DNA of 64,000 nucleotides. Origin: Isoetes taiwanensis. Its lineage: Eukaryota; Streptophyta; Lycopodiopsida; Isoetales; Isoetaceae. Positions 21,855 through 33,660 of the stretch are shown here, piece after piece. Each line of letters opens with the position of its first letter. Within the stretch, counting starts at the first letter, position 1. The translations under genes and the position numbers were made by a program. The notes beneath the pieces were generated by a model that was not told the origin of the DNA, ran no database searches, and saw only the letters and a list, made by a program, of their open reading frames with translations. Where the stretch lies: NCBI GenBank assembly GCA_021234155.1, contig JAJEKV010000148.1, positions 1,332,289-1,396,288 of the forward strand, written 5' to 3'.

Positions 21855-22080
21855 AAAATGCTAAAGTATTATACCAATAATGCGTAAGTATTATATGAAG
21901 TATTCTACCAATAATTCTGAAGTATTATACGAAGTATTATACCAATAATGCTGAAGTATTATACGAAGTATTATACCAATAATGCTGAAGTATTATACCA
22001 ATAATGCTGATAATGCTAAAAATATATCTATAATGCCAATAACGCTGAAAATATACCAATAATGCCAATAATGCCAAATG
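21855..22080. repeat. AT-rich tandem repeat of AAGTATTATACCAATAATGC units
   Basis: At least six variants of AAGTATTATACCAATAATGC and ACGAAGTATTATACC occur in tandem, directly after the purine-rich minisatellite. Confidence 0.85.
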
Positions 22081-22132
22081 CTAGTTATTAATGTATTACC
22101 ATAGCCACTAAAGAAATTACATACAATATGAA

Positions 22133-23345
22133 TCATGACTTTGATTGAGAGCCTTTAGATGATGCTATGTCCCACCACATGTCAACAATGTATTTCGTAA
22201 TCTGAACAGTCTTTGGTCTTTTGCCATTTGCATCACAAGCATAATGTATAGCATCTAACTTCTCATACCTTGAAGGATATGATGGATTGGGTCGCCAACA
22301 TTTAGTTAAGCAATCTGTATAGTCACGACCAACAGGCATCCACCATGATAACCATAATTGATAGACTCAGGATCCAAGATGACATATTCTTCTGTATAGC
22401 CCAACCATGTTGGAGTTTCATCATCTCCAGGTCGTACTAAAACAAACATACCTTTCGTGACATGTGCATGAGGATCGAACTCATCCATAGGCAACACTGG
22501 ACGCCCATCTGCTGGCCCACAATAAGAAGACAAGGTTCTTACAAGAACGGCGTCTTCATCGACCTCTGGAGTAAAGGCAGCTTGCAGAGGTTCTTGCCTT
22601 GTACGCAACCAAAAGTTATCATTTTGAGGTCGCCCTGGAGAGACATCTTCCAAACATAAAAGAATCTCCGTCCAATAATCCGTAGTTGCTTTGTACTGTC
22701 ATGCAAACACACTATCTTCTTGATTTCGTAGAAGGAGTTCCATAATGATATGTTCTTGCTGATGCCATCTGCCAGGCCAGGGAGATCTTTTAATGTCTTC
22801 CTTGGAGGGATATTTTTAGGCACCTCTATTGGTAACGTTGGCTCACCATTTTCATCCTCCTTTCACATTCTTATTCCTTTTTTCGGAATCCACTCTTCAT
22901 GGGTTGGTCTCATCTTATATTGCATAATGGGTCATTTCCCATCCATTTTAAATAAAAATAGTAATGGGTCGGTATGGCCTGTAAGACGTTGGCCTTTATC
23001 AGAAATATATCCCTTGACAAAGCCTTTCCAATCTGGAACTTCATCCACAAAATATAGAACAGGAGACTTTGCATTGCATTTGCTAAACAAGTAACGCAAC
23101 TCAAGCAATGTTAGAGCATCCAATGAACTCATTAAGGTTGAAAGTTCCCAAACAATGCATCAATATTGTCATGAGTATGCCCAACCATCATGAAGCCAAC
23201 CTGAATCTCATCGAATACCTTAAGCCACGTCAAATAAGAAAGATAGGAAAACACGTATTAATTTTTATTTTGACTAGATGCATTATCCAACTACAAGTAG
23301 AGATTTTGAGGAAGAGGATTGAAGCCCTCTAAGTTGGCAATAGAA
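22133..23345 (-). pseudogene. Degenerate DUF7869 transposon-type protein, copy 2
   Basis: Read on the minus strand, NLEGFNPLPQNLYL then LDN (23,340 downward) is followed by FMMVGHTHDNIDALFGNFQP (about 23,195-23,140), the DUF7869 LxLDN...GHTHDxIDALFG core. Next come VLYFVDEVPDWKGFVKGYIS, a variable middle, and a C-terminal block with DCLTKCWRPNPSYPSRYEKL. Each part has a counterpart in the copy at 3.1-5.7 kb (for example VPDWKSFVDGY and CWTKRWRRNPSDPD), so the two are homologous and lie in opposite orientation. Several stops and frameshifts make this copy non-functional. Confidence 0.8.
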
Positions 23346-24879
23346 GATGGGGGCACCACCTCCCCTGTCTGTGCTAGCTTATGCTGCAGTGGTCGAGTAT
23401 CTTTTACGGCTTGCACTAATTTGCAATCTGTAATTTTGGTTCTACATAGATCACCACACTTGTCTTCGTCCAGTAACTCAAGATAGTGTAGAATCCTAGA
23501 AAGTGATCCAACATGTAAGTTTTAGTCGGAATCGCTCAGAACTGAAATCGCCTATAGTTGCACGAAGGTTCGCCAGGGATTTATGTGAGCGCCGAGAAGA
23601 AAGAGCCTGACAACACACATGCACCTTGCAAAATTTCTGCCGAGGCGTCTGAGAAAAGTCGTGCGCCTTATCCGAGCGGCAGCTGAACCAAGCAGGTGGA
23701 GTCGAAAATGCCTAAACCGTGCACGGAAATGTCTGCCTCGTACCATGGTCGCCTTAAGAGGACGACCAGCGACAAAGATAGATCTTTAAATGGCAAAGAA
23801 TATTTTAAAATAATGTCCGAATTCGTTTTGAAAACAAGAGCGACGGTTTCCAAATTAAAGCGGGTGATTCAAATTTGTATTGGCGGCAAGTTCAAATTTC
23901 AAATTGTGAGCGGGATTTTTAAATCTTAGGTTCAAATGTGGCCGGGCTGGGCGGAAGGGCGGGAAATTCTGGAATTTGAAATTTTGGCCCGCTTGGTGCA
24001 TAGATGGCCCGCCACCCCCACGGACGACTGGCCCACCACGGGCCCCTAGTTGGTCGCCTGCAGGACCGTTGAGCGCCTGCGGGCCAAAATTTCAAATTCT
24101 ACAATTTCTCCAGGTTTCCATAGTTATGTCTCTAGGTTTTTGCGCGACCTCATTTGCTATCCGCGAGGAACACTAGCCGCCAGCGCCTCAATCCTAGCCA
24201 TTAGTGCCCAGCGACTAGAGCCCAGTGCCCTGTCGCCTCTACTGGTGCCCATGGTTCTGGATTTTTTAGCGCCTATTGATTAGCGCTCAGCGCCTTGATT
24301 TGTGTAGAACACCAATGTTTTGCCAAAAAACAAAGTGCTCGAGATGGAAACCAGCAAATTCGGAGGCATTGAAGGTGTGGAGACAGTGGCTAGCACCCAA
24401 CCAGTGTGACGTTCCACATATTTATACGCATATTTAAGTATAAATACATGACACGTCACTATGAATAATTAATGGCACATTAATTATTCATAAGCTAAGG
24501 TTAGCTATGTTAATAAATAAATTATAAAGGTGGAAACCTAACCCAAAGCCCTAATTCGAATTTAGGGCTTATCCTAATATTAAAAAGGGCTAAAATACCA
24601 AATTAGTTAATTAGTGACATGCCACCTGGTCCAAATCGATTGGGCAAGGCGGGGTTTCCATTTTGGACACCCAAATTAGGGCTTTTGTGCCCCAATTCGA
24701 ATTAGGAGCAATTAGCCCTCATAATTGTATTTTGCACGTACGAAAACAACATCATATAGTATTCCGCTTGAAATCTTATAGTATTTTGCGAATCTTGTTA
24801 TACAATATAGCAAATTTTGTACTTGCATACCCCACAAACGAGGAACTTTACGTACGGTATAGATTAAGGAATAAGGGGT
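23346..24879. other. Mixed GC-rich and AT-rich intergenic DNA
   Basis: 23.95-24.3 kb is GC-rich, with recurring GCGCCT and AGCGCC motifs. 24.4-24.85 kb is AT-rich. No coding sequence could be supported; the short open frames look random. Confidence 0.5.
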
Positions 24880-25145
24880 GAATATGCCTATCCAACAGCT
24901 CTCGCTGCCCTACGTCACCCCCCTTGTGAATATGCACCCAAACCAAAGGGGATTTAAGGGGGATTTTAATTTAAATGTGTTGGACCCAATGGTTGTATTA
25001 ATTAATGTCAATGGTAGTTATGTGTTGGTTGTTAATGTCAATGGTTGTTATGTGTTGGTTGTTATGTGTTGGGGGATTTAATTTTTACATGTTGGATGTT
25101 AATGGTTTGTGTTGCAAAAAAAAATTTTTTGCCCTTCGGAGACCT
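24880..25145 (+). repeat. Dispersed repeat, copy 1 (related to 32.6-33.0 kb)
   Basis: The segment with CTATCCAACAGCTC, CGCTGCCC, GTGAATATGCACC and AAACCAAAGGGG, ending in TTAATGGTTTGTGTT and GCCCTTCGG, recurs in the same order at 32,857-32,998. Its first part recurs in inverted form at 32,625-32,690. Confidence 0.7.
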
Positions 25146-25369
25146 TAGAGGCGTCCCCCCCCAGGTGTGACAAAAAATTTTAGAATTCAAACCGGAAAAA
25201 AACTAGAATTCATTTGAGGCTTTCATCACTGTAGCTTTTTGAATTTGATGACAATAAAACAAATAGAACATAAGTAAAAGTTACCATAAAGATAGAATGA
25301 TTGATCCCATTATTCGAAAGTCATAAAATTTGCAACACAAAAAAAACCCTGTTATTATACTACATATTG

Positions 25370-26197
25370 TTACTTTTCGCTACAACTATTTCTCTTTCAC
25401 AATGACACCATTGTTTATCAATCCATATGATTTTGAATGCTCCATCTCTAGCTTAAAGGTAATGCATGATTCACCTTATGGTTCGATTAAAGTTTCAAAC
25501 CTACAATATAAATGCATTCTTGTGGCCACTATTTGACTTATCTGCGTGACATGGAAAAGGGCGTGGAATAATCCGCTTTATTGCGTGCATAAGAATCCGT
25601 TTGTTGATTGAAGCTAAAGGTCGGGTTGCTATGAACAATCCGTGACCGGGGAATATCAAGAGTTGGAAGCAAGCAGAGGGCCTAAACTTGAATCTGCAGC
25701 AAATCTTAGGAAGGAAACAAAAGGGGTTTCGCGACACTACATTGTAGAATCGGGAAACCAATACCTCAATAAAAAAAAGACATTATGCTAGCGAAGAAAC
25801 ATTAAAAAATAAATACCTTTGTAAGTGTGAGCAAAAAATCCATCTCGTGGTAGTAAAATCCACTCCGGCAATAAGAATCCAAGAGGGCAAGTACACATGC
25901 ATATGCACACATGCACACATGCACATGCACATGCACTTGCACTTGCACTTGCACATGCACAATACACATGCACACACATGCACATGCATGTGCACATGCA
26001 CATGCATACACATGCGTAGTGTTCATGCACAAACACATGCAGAGAAAGACAACAACCCTCGGATTGTTCCAACCAACGAAAATCAACGGCCCATAAAAGG
26101 TGCATTCTAGAAATACTATTTAGTACACCTCAACGAATACAACAACGAAATCATACAAAAACCATGTGAAAAAACGTATAAAAATCTAAAAGTAACC
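25370..26197. mobile_element. Repeat element R1, copy 1, with a 19-20 bp target duplication
   Basis: This roughly 0.83-kb unit is closely similar to 33,661-34,593. Both copies open GTTACTT ... ATTTCTCTTTCACAATGA and close AATCTAAAAGTAACCCCC. Copy 1 is flanked by TGTTATTATACTACATATT on the left and TGTTATTATGCTACATATT on the right, a nearly perfect 19-bp direct repeat that looks like a target-site duplication. No conserved protein is evident, so it may be a non-autonomous element. It contains a CA-rich microsatellite. Confidence 0.6.
25895..26035. repeat. ACATGC-rich microsatellite
   Basis: Interspersed CACATG and CACTTG units. All the Cys/His/Val-rich or Thr/His-rich open frames here are translations of this repeat. 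Confidence 0.9.
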
Positions 26198-26220
26198 CCC
26201 TGTTATTATGCTACATATTG

Positions 26221-27520
26221 GAGATGGAGGAGGAGAAGCAGCCGCCAGGCGCCCTTCAGTTAGTCGAGACGGAGCGGCCCAAGACCGATTTGACGGTTAG
26301 TCAGTAGGTTACCTTGTTAATTTATAGCATAGCGCCTCTCTGGGGTGTGTCCTCTCTCTGTTTTCTCTGTGGTTTACTTGTTAGGCTAACCCTTGATTGA
26401 TATGGTGAGTATTCTCATCTCTAGTCTCTGTATGTGCTTTGGTAGATGGTTTAGTAGTTCTTTGCTTAGTTAGCACTCCGGAGATGGGGGATTACGGGGG
26501 GTAGAGACCTCTGAGCCCATGTATTGTAGTATACTCCTAGATAGAGCCCTGTATTATTCGCATTAGATGCGGCCTGTGCACAAGAGACTACCAAGTCGTG
26601 GATGCTATGGAATTGCTTAGCACTAGAGAAGGGACGCAGTGGTGAAGTGGGGGTGGGGTCTTGCACGAACATACAAGGCTCCTGGGACTCCTACAGTGGG
26701 CTAGGCCTGATAGCCGGTCACGTAGAGGGCCGAGTATGGGTCTGACACTCCCTGGGTGCAGAGGTGTGACCCGTATGGGGCACCCTGTACTTTGTGTAGA
26801 TTTAGGGGAGTAAGTCGGGTACGGATGCGGGGGTCGCTGATGCGGCACGTATTCTCTAGCTCACCCATGGAACCGCTGTGATCCTGGAAGGGGACGCTTC
26901 CCCGACCCGCCTCATCGGACAGGTCTTCATGAAACCTGGAGTAGGCTCGAAGGGTGATACCTTGAGTCTGCATCTCCGGAAGTCTATAGTGATGCCATAG
27001 CATGATTCGACTCATCTGCAAAGTGTGCACAGGAGGGGCGGATGGAGTGGACAACCCTAGCCGACGTTCAATGCCAGCCAACGCCATGCCAAGATTCGGT
27101 CTGCTGATATCTTGAGACCTAGCCGTCAGTCGATCCTCACTGGAGTCTGAGCCCAGGTAGAACCATGGGTCTGGGGTGTTTTCTCTAGTATTAAATGTAT
27201 CTTCTCTGTTATTATCAGTTGGATGGATGTGCCACCCTTCGTGGTGGTAGTTATGATATGATTATGATGTATGCTAACCTTGTATCCACGCTTCCGCGAC
27301 ATAGGAGCCCCATTGAAGGCGTGAGCCGAATGACCCCTCTGTGTCCTTCACTCGAGCATCTTTCCATAGATGGCACGAGTTAGACGGAGGGCCCTGCTAT
27401 ATGGTTGCCATGGGAGGGGAAAGTCCCCGTATGTATACGCCCGAGCGTCGTATATGTTCTGGGAGCGTCATAACCAGGATCAGGTATGTCTTTTCCTTGA
27501 AGGTTTCTTTCAGTATATTT
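26221..27520. other. Moderately GC-rich DNA without a recognised gene
   Basis: A short frame at 26,224 (MEEEKQPPGALQLVETERPK, followed by a GTTAGT donor-like site) could be a first exon but has no visible continuation. The rest has no recognisable coding content. It may be a decayed LTR-type sequence, but I found no matching repeat within the window. Confidence 0.35.
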
Positions 27521-27526
27521 GGTTGT

Positions 27527-28254
27527 AAATGGCGCCACCGCGCCATTTGACAGCCGGTTACCTCACTTTAGGGTCCTGGTTTGTGTATTAAGTGTAGTCT
27601 AATAGCATCTCGAGTCGGGCAAATGGCCCCATGACTCGAGCAAATGGCGCCTGGCACCATTTGCCAAAATATTGCACAATATTTAGTCTTAAAATGCACA
27701 AATGATGCCATGGCACCATTTGCTTGCCCGATAAAGCCAGCACATATGCTCTAATATAGTAACAAGTTTGGGAATCTACCATAAAAATGTCGTGTCGTGA
27801 GGAAAATGGCGCGGCTGCATATATGCATTGTGTATTTACACCCACGAAGAGTCAATTCGTATGCAAATGGCACCATGGCGCCATTTTCTTGCTAGATTGC
27901 TTCTTCCTTCGTGTAAATATACATAATACATATGGAAATGGCACCATTTGCTCGGTATAGTGCTTCTCCATGGATGTCTATACGGTGCCATTTGCTTGGT
28001 AGAGTGCTTCTTTGTGGATGTCAATACACCCAATTCATATGCAAATGGCGCCATGCATTTGCTCGGTAGAGTGTTTCTCCATGGGTGTCAATACACCCAA
28101 TGCATATGCAAATGGCACCATGGCGCCATTTGCTTGGTAAGCGTGCTTCTTCGTGGGTGTCAATACACCCAATTCATATGCAAATGGCACTATTTGCCTA
28201 TTTGTTCCTCTGATTTTCCAATTAAAATGTCCAAATGGTGCCATGGCACCATTT
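27527..28254. repeat. Palindrome-rich array of GGCGCCATTTGC/GCAAATGGCGCC units
   Basis: About a dozen copies of AAATGGCGCC or AAATGGCACC, in both orientations, many placed head to head so that they form palindromes. AAATGGCG...CGCCATTT lies at 27,527-27,548. A perfect 22-bp palindrome lies at 28,233-28,254 and a 26-bp near-perfect one at 28,108-28,133. From about 27,830 they sit in 80-95 bp tandem units that also hold a second hairpin, GGGTGTCAATACACCC, and GTGCTTCT. Confidence 0.85.
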
Positions 28255-28289
28255 CTTCAGTTGTACCATTACTGACATGCTTCTTTGTT

Positions 28290-30000
28290 TCAGTTGTGCT
28301 TCGCGTGGATCCACAGTTCCAGTCCGAGCAAACAATTATAATGGCAGACCGGAGCTGGTGCATGGAGGCAATGAGGGTGAGCATGTCTGCTCCTATAGGC
28401 TCCAATGAAGACACCAGAAGAGAGCTTTGCTTGTTGGTAAGAGAGATGCCTGGAGAATCTGAAGGAATTTACCAGTCGGGTATCATTATGAACATGAAGA
28501 AGGTTCTCAAGAATGGTCGCAATGATTGGCTCTGAGTGGTCCTTGAGGACACCAATGAACTAAGGATAATTATCTACTATGTGGGCTAGAAGTTTTATGA
28601 CCCTACTCTGATGTTTGCTAGTATTGCCAATGTACCTGGTTAGGCCAAAAAGCAAGGCTGGGTGCTGCCTTCTTATAGCAACTTTGAAGAAGCAGATATT
28701 AAAGGTCCAGATGAAATCTTACGAGGCTATAATATTCTTCGTAGGCGTATGAACAAGTCGAAAAACTCACCTTCATTTGTTGTTAAGGGCCTCCCAGAAA
28801 CCTTCTGTCATTGTGGACACGGCCTGGCTTCGGACAGTTACTAAGAAGAAGTCAAAACAAACTAAAGGGGTTGCTGCAGCAAAAAAAAACTCCTCTTATG
28901 GCACTGAAGATGTAGGCCACGCATTAGAGGAAGCAAAAGCCAATGACAACGTTAAAGGTAAGAGGAAGGATCATAAAGATCCTGATAAAGAAAAGAAAGA
29001 AAAAAGGGATAAGAAACCGAAGAAGAACAGAGAAAAGAAGGTTGGGAAAGGGGTGATCGAAGAGATCGAGGAAAAGAAAAGGAAGAAGAAGCACATGCTA
29101 GAGACCTCTGAAAATGATAGCACCCCTAAAAAACACCACAGACAAATTCAGACACCTAGTCCTGATGCAAGTCCAAGCAAGATGGAAAGGAACACTGAGC
29201 AGGCAACTGGAAGTGGTGGTGACAATCCTGCAAGCCCATCACATACTAGGGATACTGCAGCCACACCAGCCAGAAGAGTCACCTCCAAGCAGCCTAAAGA
29301 GCACAGGCTAACATTGAGAATAGCCCAGCACTCGCTCGAAGTGGTCAGAAGAGGAAAAGGCATAAACAACGTTACAGAAGATCTTTGACCACCGCCATCT
29401 TTTTCCTCTGGGCATCACATTCATCGGATAAACATGTTCAATCTATACTAAGGGCCACCAAATCTAACATCTAGACTAAGGAATATGGAGCACGTAAAAA
29501 TATTAGTGGATTCCTTTTAGAGAGACTCACATCTTGTGTTTACTCCCACTAATGTGATTCCATTTAATCCCATCACAAAGAAACTGGTCCCCTAGAAATC
29601 TGAGGATGACCTCATGGGGATGCACTATTAATATATAGTGAATGGCAATCACTCAGTTATAGCTGCTCAGCTTGTATGTAAAAGACTCGATACATCAAAG
29701 TCCCACGAACAGATGTCAAAGATTTATGAGTTTCGAAATTGTCGAGTCTTATCTAGTGCAGTGAACGAGCAAGAATGCCTACAGCTTAGTAGTAAAGTCA
29801 ATGACATCACTGCTAAGACTATCTTCAAGGAGCCTTACATTGACAAAATAACCCACCTATGGCACCGGTATGCTCTCTGCGGGAAGCCTGATCATCGAGT
29901 AAGGAGAATAATAATCAATCTATTGATCGGAGGAGCCAAGCTTCGGAACATTAAGACTCCATGCTAGAACCGATGGATGGATTTTTGATTCATAGATAAC
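28290..30000 (+). pseudogene. Broken coding region of unknown family with a Lys-rich middle
   Basis: From about 28,290 to 28,844 one plus-strand frame reads like protein interrupted by only three stops (for example NEDTRRELCLLVREMPGES, ADIKGPDEILRGYNILRRRM). A shifted frame then encodes a highly charged segment (KEKKEKRDKKPKKNREKK, nuclear-localisation-like) with a Pro/Ser-rich tail ending at 29,388. A third segment (29,638-29,967) contains VNGNHSVIAAQLVCKRLD and a 90-residue tail. I do not know the family. The layout suggests a decayed transposon-associated or retro-copied gene. The palindromic array lies directly upstream. Confidence 0.45.
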
Positions 30001-32012
30001 AGGTGGAGATCCAGCTTATAAGCTAGAAAACAGATTGAAAGCGGATAGAGAAGCAGATCGGATCGGTATGATGTACCAGGAAAAAAACATTTAAGTTATC
30101 CCAATGGTTGGAGTTGGCTATTTTAAGTAGGTAAAATGTACTAAGGGGCATGAATTTAGTTTAGGTCAGAGAAATAGCCAGAGTAAGTCTAGCATATACG
30201 GTGATGTTATATTCAAAAACATCCCGAGGATGGTTGGAACAGAATTGAAATAGTAGATAATGGGAGTCTAACTACTCAAGGGTTCTAAATACCGATGAAT
30301 CAACTGAATTAGAATACAAAAACGAAGATCTTAGAAATGAGGAGAAGTATATGTAGAGGAAAAGCTGCCGCCAGAAATGGAAACAGGCATGTCTGCCCCT
30401 TTGCTCCATTCCCATCTATGCACAAATTTACGGCCAGCAATTGCACCAAATTAGGTTAGTGATTGCAGAGCGGATTGTGCTTTGGGGTCTCGGTACAGTA
30501 AGATAATGCAATTGGCTATGGCAGGCAGAGTTGTGCACTTTCTTCGAGAAACCATACCATTTAACTAAGCCCTTTTGCCTTGCTTCTAGGTGAGCTGCTT
30601 CATGGTCCTCTCAGAAAGGAGCCCGTGCAACAGAGACCTCAAACCTGCATAGCATTGAGGATGCAAATGTCAACAAATAGATGCAGAAGAAAATGCAAAA
30701 GAAAGAGCAAAAGCAAGGTGTTTGTTTCTTCTAATTTTTTCTTTGTCCAAAACAGTTTTCCTTTTTCCAATGCCTCTAACAAAGGCAGCATAATTTCTTG
30801 CATCTGTTACAGTAGTTGCAGGACTCAACACTTAGAAACATCACCAAAATCATGCGGCATTGCCAAGCAGGATCAGTATAGGATCCATCCATCACGGGAG
30901 CGAAGAACCACATCAAAGTACATGATTGACGGGAGTTTCCTAGCCTTGCTCAGAAAAGGGCAATTTTTATATGGGACATAAAATACTTCAAATCTAGCCT
31001 CCTCCTCTTTCTTTGCTTTCAGTTGCAGAGCAGCCAAGGTAGGTAGGCTCTTTCATTCATTCATCTCAGCAGGTGTTTGACATTGAACACAAATGTGGCG
31101 AAGCTCATCATGACCATCTAAAATGCATGTAAATGATTATAGAAAATAAAGTAGCAAACTTTTTCCGTGAGGAGAATTTGATGTCATTGCTAACAATCTT
31201 AAAAAATGAAATCTAGAGCTTTATAAATTTGTTCCTGTCCTTTATCCTATGCCATACAATGAATGTGCAGAAAGGAGCTTGTCACAAGAACAAAAAGGCC
31301 ACTTCAGCTTATTCCATAAGCTGCAAACCACAATTTTTCAAAGAACTACATACCCAATTGAAGTTGTAGAAACTTGTTCCCAAGGTATAATGTTGAAATT
31401 GTTTTAGAATGTTTAGAATTCTTTGGCATTTAAATTTAAGTTTTAAATCAACCTCATCATAAAAGGAGCATCAATAAACATGTTCTTTAAGCTCATAGCT
31501 TTTGTTCTCTTATGCCTCAATAATTAGGTCACTACAATATGGTTGTAAAAGACGAAAATGACATTTCAATTATCTTTTGGTATCCAATTCAATTCAATTT
31601 ATATTACTTTTCTCTAATTTCCCTACATCTTTATTTCTATAGCTTTTGACGTGCCATTTTGCTAGTTAAAAAATTCCAAAACAAGTATTCAAGAAATTAC
31701 ACTAAATGTTAAAATGCTACAAATTTGGAATAAATTTTTATGAATTCTATAAAAGTAAAACTAATGATTGATATAGAAAAAATAGTAGAAAATATAAAGA
31801 AATGCTAATATTTTCAAATTAATTACAAAAAATACAAGTATATATTTAAACAAAAGAATAGAAAAGACAACATAAATTAGATTACCTGACAAATAGTTTT
31901 AAAATCAAAGGAAAAATGTAATACATCAAGATCACAATACTTATAATACTTTAAAATATATTAGAATACATAGAATTTGCTAAATATTTATGGTGACTAT
32001 CATGGAGGTTCT
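30001..32012. other. AT-rich DNA, no gene seen
   Basis: An open frame at 30,580-30,981 has a Lys/Arg cluster but no recognisable similarity and no ATG at its start. The rest is AT-rich with nothing supportable. Confidence 0.4.
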
Positions 32013-32385
32013 TTAGTTCTCATGTTCCTCTTCTTCTGAGTCCTCTTCCTCTTCCGCATCAAACGTAGCTAGTCTTGAGACATCCTGTCCATCCCATGGT
32101 TCATCTGAATTTTCAGTGTGGCAAAATAGCACAACTTGCCCATATGTCGAGTCAATGCACATTTCTTTGGCATCTGGCAATCGATGATATAGAGCACGCT
32201 ATATAGTCAAGCGCACTTCAGAAAATCACATGTACTTACAAAATTTATCTTAAGTGTCTTTCTGCCTCTAGGTCCTAACTTGATGGTTCGATGTCGGCCT
32301 TTGGAATAAGTCTTGCCTTCGTGGCAGCCTTCATTCCATTACTGCCACTCATCTCCCCCCGCGTCTGTTTCCATGACTACTAGAC
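32013..32385 (-). pseudogene. Decayed coding segment with acidic C-terminus, family unknown
   Basis: On the minus strand, a frame starting METDAGGDEWQ near 32,370 continues past a stop with HEGKTYSKGRHRTIKLGPRG. After a frameshift comes LPDAKEMCIDSTYGQVVLFC and a run of Glu/Asp ending at a stop at 32,013-32,015. The composition is protein-like and the stop follows an acidic tail, so this looks like the C-terminal part of a real but broken protein. I do not recognise it; a transposon protein is possible. Confidence 0.35.
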
Positions 32386-32624
32386 AATAAAACATATAAC
32401 ATCTTATATGTACATCTATCACGACATATAAATTGCGTAATATATAGATTCTCACCCCTCAGCTCTTTAAAATTGCTTTGTATTTACATTTGACTGGGCC
32501 AACATCCTCCTCCTCTGTGCGATTACTTGAAGGATAGGTAACCCTTACATGATATCCAAACTAGAAAGGGACTTCAAAAACGATAAATTTTTGGTCGAAT
32601 TGTACATACCGCCCAGAGTTGCAC

Positions 32625-32998
32625 TATGCATATTCACACGGGGGTGACTCCGGGCAACGTGAGCTGTTGGATATGCATATTCACGACTATATTCTTTGAT
32701 TTGGACCGTAGATAGCGATCCTCGTTTGTGGGTATGCTCGTGCAAGTTTTTTTATACTGTATAATGAGAGTTGCGAAATACTATAAGATTTGAGGCAATG
32801 TACTCAATTGTGTTGATTTCATGCATGTATTATACTGTTTTAGGGGGTATAAAAAGGGGCTCTCGCTGCCCCGGAGTCACTCCCGTATGAATATGCACCA
32901 AAACCAAAGGGGGTTTTAGGAGGAATTTAATTTGAAGTGTTGAATGTAATGGTTTGTGTTAACTAACAAATATTTTGGCCCCTTCGGGGCCTTGGGGA
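32625..32998. repeat. Inverted repeat made of two copies of the 24.9-kb repeat
   Basis: The minus strand of 32,625-32,690 and the plus strand of 32,857-32,915 both carry GCTC-CG-TGCCC-GGAGTCAC-CCCGT-TGAATATGCA with a few differences, giving a pair of inverted arms around about 170 bp. The right arm continues as AAACCAAAGGGGG ... TTAATGGTTTGTGTT and ends with GGCCCCTTCGGGGCC, itself a perfect small hairpin. Confidence 0.65.
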
Positions 32999-33660
32999 TG
33001 GTGTAGAGATGGATGAAGAAAGTTGATGTATCCAACCAACCATAATGACAACACATCAATAGAATCTTTGCCATGTGCAGGTGGTGGTTGCGCTGATGGT
33101 GGCAGGACTAATTGAGATCTTCATTTATAGGGTTCTCTGGTACAGTAATAATGTTTGGATCAACATCGTGTTGACTTCAGGTGTCGGAGGAATGCCATGT
33201 GGAATTGATGGATTGGGAGATTCTATAGTCTGCATTAACATAAAGGAAAGAAATTGGTTAGATTGATATTAATTTAGAAAATATAACTTTAATAGCGAAA
33301 TCAAATTGAATCAAATAAAAGCTTTTGACACTAATATGCTCTACAATAATATTTTATTCACAAACCTTTAGTAGCGAAATAAAATTGAATCAAATAAAAG
33401 CTTTTGACATTGATATATGCTCTACAATAATGTTTTATTCACAAACCATTGCATGAACATCAATGTTACTCTGCAGTAAAAATTGGTGAGGTTTATAAAG
33501 AACCAGTGACACTTTCTTAAGGGTTGACTGGCTTTGGCTTAATAGGTGAAGAGAATCAGCTAGTTTGGTGATGTGGAGTAGGTTTCCTGTAACGATCGGT
33601 GAAGCGAGATCAAGGGTAGAGGTTTTGAAGCAAGCTTGCTCTGTTAGCGTTCCATGTGTT
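32999..33660. other. AT-rich DNA with a local duplication
   Basis: The segment with AATCAAATAAAAGCTTTTGAC and CTCTACAATAAT...TTTATTCACAAACC occurs twice, about 70 bp apart (33,299-33,445). No gene was recognised. Confidence 0.5.

Noticed and set aside
21570-21887. Leu/Cys-rich and Arg/Lys-rich frames on opposite strands
   Set aside because: Both come from the GAGCAAGGAACACG minisatellite.
25788-26110. Several overlapping Cys/His-rich frames on both strands
   Set aside because: They are translations of the ACATGC microsatellite and have no independent coding evidence. The same applies at 34,134-34,508.
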